From Clostridia bacterium BRH_c25 (GTDB taxonomy: Bacteria; Bacillota_A; Clostridia; Lutisporales; Lutisporaceae): a stretch of 35,937 bases of DNA. Shown in pieces: positions 32,590 to 35,937 of the stretch. A model generated the notes under the pieces. The model ran no database searches. It was not told where the DNA came from and was given only the letters and a program-made list of their open reading frames with translations. The position numbers and the translations under genes were made by a program. The DNA is taken from assembly GCA_001515955.1 (NCBI GenBank), contig LOES01000142.1, positions 1-35,937 of the forward strand, given 5' to 3'. Numbering within the stretch: position 1 is the first letter of the stretch; each line of letters starts with the position of its first letter.

Positions 32590-32842
32590 CTCCTAAATAA
32601 AGAAACCTCCATCCCCAAAAGGGACGAAGGTTATTCGCGGTACCACCCAAATTGAACACATATATATGCTGCATGTGAACACTCAATACCTGTAACGCCG
32701 GCATGCGGACAAACTTTTTATTTGCAGCTCCGAGGTCGGGTTCAAAAGAAATTATCTTGGAAAACCTTTCAGCCGCTGAGTTTTCCTCTCTTTCAGAATC
32801 TTCCCTTTTACTATTCCTCATCATAGCCTTGCATAATTATTA
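32590..32842 (-). promoter_or_regulatory. T-box riboswitch leader of proC
   Basis: The conserved T-box TGGGTGGTACCGCG is in 32636-32653 (reverse strand). It is followed by a terminator whose 12-bp stem (AACCTTCGTCCC with GGGATGGAGGTT, 32604-32632) ends in TCTTTATTT. Upstream is the stem I region: AGTA motif, a GGAAAAC/GTTTTCC distal hairpin, and TGAACCCGACCTCGGAGC. Uncharged tRNA should favour the antiterminator and allow proC expression. The specifier codon is not clear: the U-rich TTTCTTTTGAA reads CUU, UCU or UUC depending on register, none of which is proline. Confidence 0.9.
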
Positions 32843-32848
32843 AAATTT

Positions 32849-32877
32849 ATTATATATTATACAATCACTATTGTCAA
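32849..32877 (-). promoter_or_regulatory. sigma-A promoter of the proC T-box transcript
   Basis: On the minus strand TTGACA (32877-32872), 17-nt spacer, TATAAT (32854-32849): full consensus in both hexamers. The start point is expected near 32842. Confidence 0.85.
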
Positions 32878-32893
32878 AGATAATTATGATCTA

Positions 32894-34057
32894 TCACTTG
32901 CTCAATACCGAATCAATTATATCAACCGCTCTGTCCAGATATTCCGCTTCTACGTTAAGGGGCGGCATAAGTCTTACTACCTCTGCGCCGGCCCCCACAA
33001 GCAGCAGCCCCTTTTCAATGCATTGGCTGATGAATTCCTTGGTGTCAATGGAGAGCTTCAGCCCGACAAGCAATCCCATGCCATGGATATCCTTTATTGA
33101 GTCGTGCTTTTCCTTCAAGCCCTGTAATTTACCCAATAAGTGGCTGCTCATCAGTTCGACATTTGCGAGAACCCCCTTTTCAAGAAGCTCATTAAGAATT
33201 GTAAGAGCTACCGAACAGGCAAGGGGATTGCCTCCGAAGGTTGAGCCATGATCCCCGGGGGTAATGCTTTCAGCCACCTTCCCTGAAGCGACAACCGCAC
33301 CAATGGGGAACCCTCCCCCCAAGCCTTTTGCAAGACATATCAGATCAGGCATAACACCAAACTTCTCAAAGGCGAAGAGACTTCCAAGCCTTCCGATTCC
33401 GCACTGCACCTCATCAAATATAAGCAGGGCTTCATATTTTTCACAAAGCTTCCTTGCTTCCTTTAAAAATGATTCTTGTGCTGAAATTATACCGCCTTCT
33501 CCCTGAATCGGTTCAACAATAATTGCACAGATATTCGAATTCATCTCTGAACGCAGCTTATCAATATCATTGAATTCCACACTTTTAACCCCCGGTATCA
33601 GCGGCATAAAATCCTTCTGATACTTTTCCTGCCCGGTCACCGAAAGTGCTCCAAGAGTTCTGCCATGAAAGGAATTCTTCATATATAGAATTTCATGCTT
33701 GCCCATTCCTCCCTTAAGCTTTCCGTACTTCCTGGCAAATTTAACTGCCGATTCCACTGCCTCAGTACCGCTGTTGCAGAAAAATGCTCCCTGGAGTCCG
33801 CTTAATGTACATAGCTTTTCAGCCAGGCTGATTTGCTGTTCACTCCAATACAGGTTTGACACATGCATTAGCTTGCAGCTCTGTTCCTGTATAGCTTTTA
33901 TAACCGCGGGATGGCAATGCCCCAGACAGTTTACCGCTATCCCGGATACAAAATCCAGATATTCTTTGCCTTGCTCATCATAAAGCAGGCATCCTTTTCC
34001 TTCAGCGGCAGTAATATTAAAGCGTGCATAAGTATTAAGTACATTTTCCTTAGACAT
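32894..34057 (-). CDS. argD: acetylornithine aminotransferase
   Basis: A PLP enzyme of class III aminotransferases (387 aa) that makes N-acetylornithine from N-acetylglutamate semialdehyde in arginine synthesis. Features are FCNSGTEAVESAVKFARKYG, SFHGRTLGALSVTG, IVEPIQGEGGI, LLIFDEVQCGIGRLG and the PLP-lysine in LICLAKGLGGGFPIGAV; GDHGSTFGGNPLACSVAL follows. Length and motifs fit ArgD better than ornithine or GABA aminotransferases, supported by argB immediately upstream. The start is ATG 34057 behind AAAGGAGGAGA; it overlaps the argB end by 8 nt. Confidence 0.94.
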   Translation of the reverse strand: MSKENVLNTYARFNITAAEGKGCLLYDEQGKEYLDFVSGIAVNCLGHCHPAVIKAIQEQSCKLMHVSNLYWSEQQISLAEKLCTLSGLQGAFFCNSGTEAVESAVKFARKYGKLKGGMGKHEILYMKNSFHGRTLGALSVTGQEKYQKDFMPLIPGVKSVEFNDIDKLRSEMNSNICAIIVEPIQGEGGIISAQESFLKEARKLCEKYEALLIFDEVQCGIGRLGSLFAFEKFGVMPDLICLAKGLGGGFPIGAVVASGKVAESITPGDHGSTFGGNPLACSVALTILNELLEKGVLANVELMSSHLLGKLQGLKEKHDSIKDIHGMGLLVGLKLSIDTKEFISQCIEKGLLLVGAGAEVVRLMPPLNVEAEYLDRAVDIIDSVLSK

Positions 34058-34922
34058 GATATTCTCCTCCTTTTATAATTGTTCCTACCGGTTTGCCCTC
34101 AATAAGCTCCTGTAAGACGTGAACCCGGCTCCCTCCTATGAGGCATACCGACTTCACTCCCCTTTCAATAGCTTCAGTACAGCACTTCATTTTGGGTATC
34201 ATCCCTCCGGATATAGTGCCGGCTTTGATAAGCCCCTCAATTTCCACTGTAGTGATACTGCCTATCAAGCTGTTTTTATCATTTATATCTCCGAAAAGCC
34301 CATCCACATCGGACAAATATACAAGGCTGTCTGCATCAAGAGATACTCCGATAGCTGCCGCTACATAATCCGCATTGATATTGTACACATTTCCTTCAAT
34401 ATCCTCTGCCACCGGGGAGATAACCGGTACATATCCCATGCCCAGCAGATCGCTGACTATTTTGCTATTGACGCCGGTTACTTTACCTACAAAGCCTATA
34501 TCGATTTTCTCACCGGCTTCTTCCAAATACATTTTCCCCGCTTCTATAAGCCTTCCATCTCTCCCGCTTATACCAACAGCAGCAACTCCCTTGCCGAGAA
34601 GCTTGGAGGCCAGCTCCTTGTTGACCCGGCCCGACAGCACCATTTCAACAACCTCCATGGCAGAAGCCTCTGTTACTCTTAATCCTTTGACAAATTCAGC
34701 CTTAAGATTCAGCCTGCCAAACATCCTGTTTATATCCGGCCCTCCGCCGTGTACAACGACAACTCTTGCACCAATATCCCTCAAAGCTGCTATATCCTCC
34801 ATCAATGCGTCGGTTGCCTCAATATCCTTTGTAATACTGCCGCCATACTTTATAACTACCGTCTTATCCTTGAACTGCCTACAAAGCTTTTCAGGCATTT
34901 CTTTATAAGCTGCTAACCCCAT
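34050..34922 (-). CDS. argB: acetylglutamate kinase
   Basis: Phosphorylates N-acetylglutamate, the second step of arginine synthesis (290 aa, amino-acid-kinase family). Visible motifs are VVIKYGGSITKD (ATP-binding Lys-Gly-Gly), VVVHGGGPDINRM, FVKGLRVTEASAMEVVEMVLSGRVNKEL, NINADYVAAAIGVSL and GGMIPKMKCCTEAIERGV. The YKEMPEKLCRQFKDK N-terminal helix is the type found in hexameric, arginine-inhibited kinases, so feedback inhibition is likely. The start is ATG 34922 behind GGAGGTGA. It is transcribed divergently from argC and co-transcribed with argD. Confidence 0.95.
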   Translation of the reverse strand: MGLAAYKEMPEKLCRQFKDKTVVIKYGGSITKDIEATDALMEDIAALRDIGARVVVVHGGGPDINRMFGRLNLKAEFVKGLRVTEASAMEVVEMVLSGRVNKELASKLLGKGVAAVGISGRDGRLIEAGKMYLEEAGEKIDIGFVGKVTGVNSKIVSDLLGMGYVPVISPVAEDIEGNVYNINADYVAAAIGVSLDADSLVYLSDVDGLFGDINDKNSLIGSITTVEIEGLIKAGTISGGMIPKMKCCTEAIERGVKSVCLIGGSRVHVLQELIEGKPVGTIIKGGEYHV

Positions 34923-34953
34923 TAACCTTCACCTCCAATTCCTATTGGTATTA

Positions 34954-34982
34954 ATTATACATACATATGTATTTATATGCAA
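34954..34982 (-). promoter_or_regulatory. promoter of argBD
   Basis: On the minus strand TTGCAT (34982-34977), 17-nt spacer, TATAAT (34959-34954). The same hexamers and spacing occur at argC on the other strand. Confidence 0.7.
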
Positions 34983-35018
34983 TATTTTTTATGAATTTTT
35001 ATAATTTATATTGCATAT
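34975..35018. promoter_or_regulatory. inverted repeat spanning both arg promoters, candidate arginine-repressor region
   Basis: ATATGCAATAT (34975-34985) and ATATTGCATAT (35008-35018) are perfect 11-bp inverted copies 22 nt apart, each covering the -35 of one promoter. The region between and beside them holds TGAATTTTTAT and TTGCATATTTAATCAT, which fit the ARG-box pattern TGAAT-W4-ATTCA with two or three mismatches. Confidence 0.55.
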
Positions 35019-35039
35019 TTAATCATATATATGTATAAT
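35011..35039 (+). promoter_or_regulatory. promoter of argC
   Basis: TTGCAT (35011-35016), 17-nt spacer, TATAAT (35034-35039), about 33 nt upstream of the argC ATG. Confidence 0.7.
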
Positions 35040-35071
35040 GTTTTAATAATATAAGTATAGAGGTGATGTAT

Positions 35072-35937
35072 ATGGTAAAAGCAGGCATTGTCGGCTCGAC
35101 AGGCTATGCAGGCTATCAACTTTCAGTAATACTGTCCCGGCATAAAAGTATTTCTGTTGTTTTCTTATCGTCTCATAATTATTCCAATATGAGATTAAGT
35201 GATGTATATGGAAATCTGGAAGGTCTATTGGATAATCTTTGCATAGATATTCATTCTGTTGAAAGTAAACTTTCAGAAATCGATGTATTATTTCTCGCAC
35301 TTCCCCACGGGCAATCCTTTGACCTGGTGGAAAAAGCCCTTTCTGCCGGAGTAAAAGTCATTGATCTCGGTGCCGACTACAGGCTTCGGGATTATAAGGA
35401 GTATGAAAAGTGGTACGGTGTGATGCATAAGCTCACCGGCCCTTTGGGGAATGCCGTTTACGGCCTGCCCGAAATAAACCGCGAAAGTATTTCAAATGCG
35501 AGCCTTGTGGCAAACCCAGGCTGCTATCCCACTGCAAGCATTCTCGCTCTTGCACCTTTAATGCATGCCGGTATCATTGACAATACATCGGTTATTGTCG
35601 ATGCGAAATCAGGCATATCCGGAGCAGGAAGAAGCGCAAACCTTTCAACACTGTTTTGTGAATGCAGCGAATCTGTCAAGGCGTATAATGTTGCAACTCA
35701 CAGGCATACCCCGGAAATCGAACAGCAGCTTTCCGATGTAGCAGGCGAAAAGATCCTTCTCAGCTTCACACCCCACCTTGTGCCAATGAGCAGAGGGATA
35801 CTTGCAACCTGTTACGGAAGCCTCAAGAAGCATGTCTCACAGGCTGAAGTTTACGACTTGTACAGGAGCTATTACAAAAAAGAAAACTTTATCAGGATCA
35901 CCGAAGCCCTTCCGGAAACAAGGAATGTGAGAGGCTC
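35072..35937 (+). CDS. argC: N-acetyl-gamma-glutamyl-phosphate reductase, truncated by the window end
   Basis: Reduces N-acetylglutamyl phosphate to the semialdehyde, between ArgB and ArgD in the pathway. The open frame of 288 codons has no stop within the window; a full ArgC is about 345 aa. MVKAGIVGSTGYAGYQL is the NADP-binding start. FLALPHGQS, VIDLGADYRLRDYKEYEKWYG and the active-site Cys151 in VANPGCYPTAS are diagnostic, as is KSGISGAGRS. The His in THRHTPEIEQ is the second catalytic residue. The start is ATG 35072 behind AGAGGTGAT. It is divergent from argBD and may lead a second arginine operon beyond the window. Confidence 0.95.
   Translation, partial: MVKAGIVGSTGYAGYQLSVILSRHKSISVVFLSSHNYSNMRLSDVYGNLEGLLDNLCIDIHSVESKLSEIDVLFLALPHGQSFDLVEKALSAGVKVIDLGADYRLRDYKEYEKWYGVMHKLTGPLGNAVYGLPEINRESISNASLVANPGCYPTASILALAPLMHAGIIDNTSVIVDAKSGISGAGRSANLSTLFCECSESVKAYNVATHRHTPEIEQQLSDVAGEKILLSFTPHLVPMSRGILATCYGSLKKHVSQAEVYDLYRSYYKKENFIRITEALPETRNVRG

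Noticed and set aside
32576..32824. In-frame 83-residue N-terminal extension of proC
   Set aside because: It is the T-box leader read as protein; the conserved ProC start and a strong ribosome binding site are at 32575.
34375..34908. 177-codon plus-strand open frame opposite argB
   Set aside because: Low-complexity Ser/Thr/Pro shadow of argB.

Overview
The window looks like a chromosome segment of a spore-forming, low-to-mid GC Gram-positive anaerobe of the class Clostridia. Pointers are a T-box leader with a textbook TTGACA-N17-TATAAT promoter, strong GGAGG-type ribosome binding sites with many GTG/TTG starts, a CsaB-type pyruvyl transferase, paired DUF4330 proteins and a glycine-rich small membrane protein of sporulation type. 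The species cannot be named from the sequence alone.

Layout. (1) 1-5943, minus strand: a truncated small Gly-rich membrane protein, then a compact run transcribed leftwards ahcY > mtaD > gltX > phzF-like > GNAT that ends in a terminator. AhcY and MtaD form a short S-adenosylhomocysteine recycling module. (2) 5944-11690: a patch of dispersed palindromes and heptanucleotide repeats, then lon-like protease > gdpD > MFS transporter and a WecG/TagA glycosyltransferase, all on the minus strand. (3) 11691-16937, plus strand: murA > secreted GH26-like protein > GT4 > csaB, a cell-wall/secondary polymer operon. (4) 16969-17322: a GIY-YIG nuclease gene enclosed by 27-bp inverted repeats, probably a small mobile or domesticated unit. 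(5) 17351-22190, minus strand: O-antigen-ligase-like polymerase > GT4 > two DUF4330 proteins in one overlapping operon, preceded by a secreted coiled-coil protein. (6) 22440-31690: an accessory locus unlike its housekeeping neighbours. (7) 31757-35937: proC with a T-box leader, argD, argB, and divergent argC running off the right edge.

The most interesting part is region 6. A LysR regulator faces a leftward pair (FAD-dependent oxidoreductase plus a two-domain protein whose N-terminal half resembles the UGSC selenoprotein family but has MGTS at the redox motif). Divergent from that pair is a transport operon: TAXI-type TRAP substrate-binding lipoprotein, fused TRAP permease and a DASS/SLC13 carrier. 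The 493-bp divergent control region holds two LysR-type operators (TTCC-N5-GGA core). Each is centred exactly 57 bp from the last base of the -10 hexamer of its own promoter, i.e. about -64, the standard LysR recognition-site position. This argues that all five non-regulatory genes are one co-induced system for importing and processing an unidentified organic anion. Its substrate and chemistry cannot be read from sequence.
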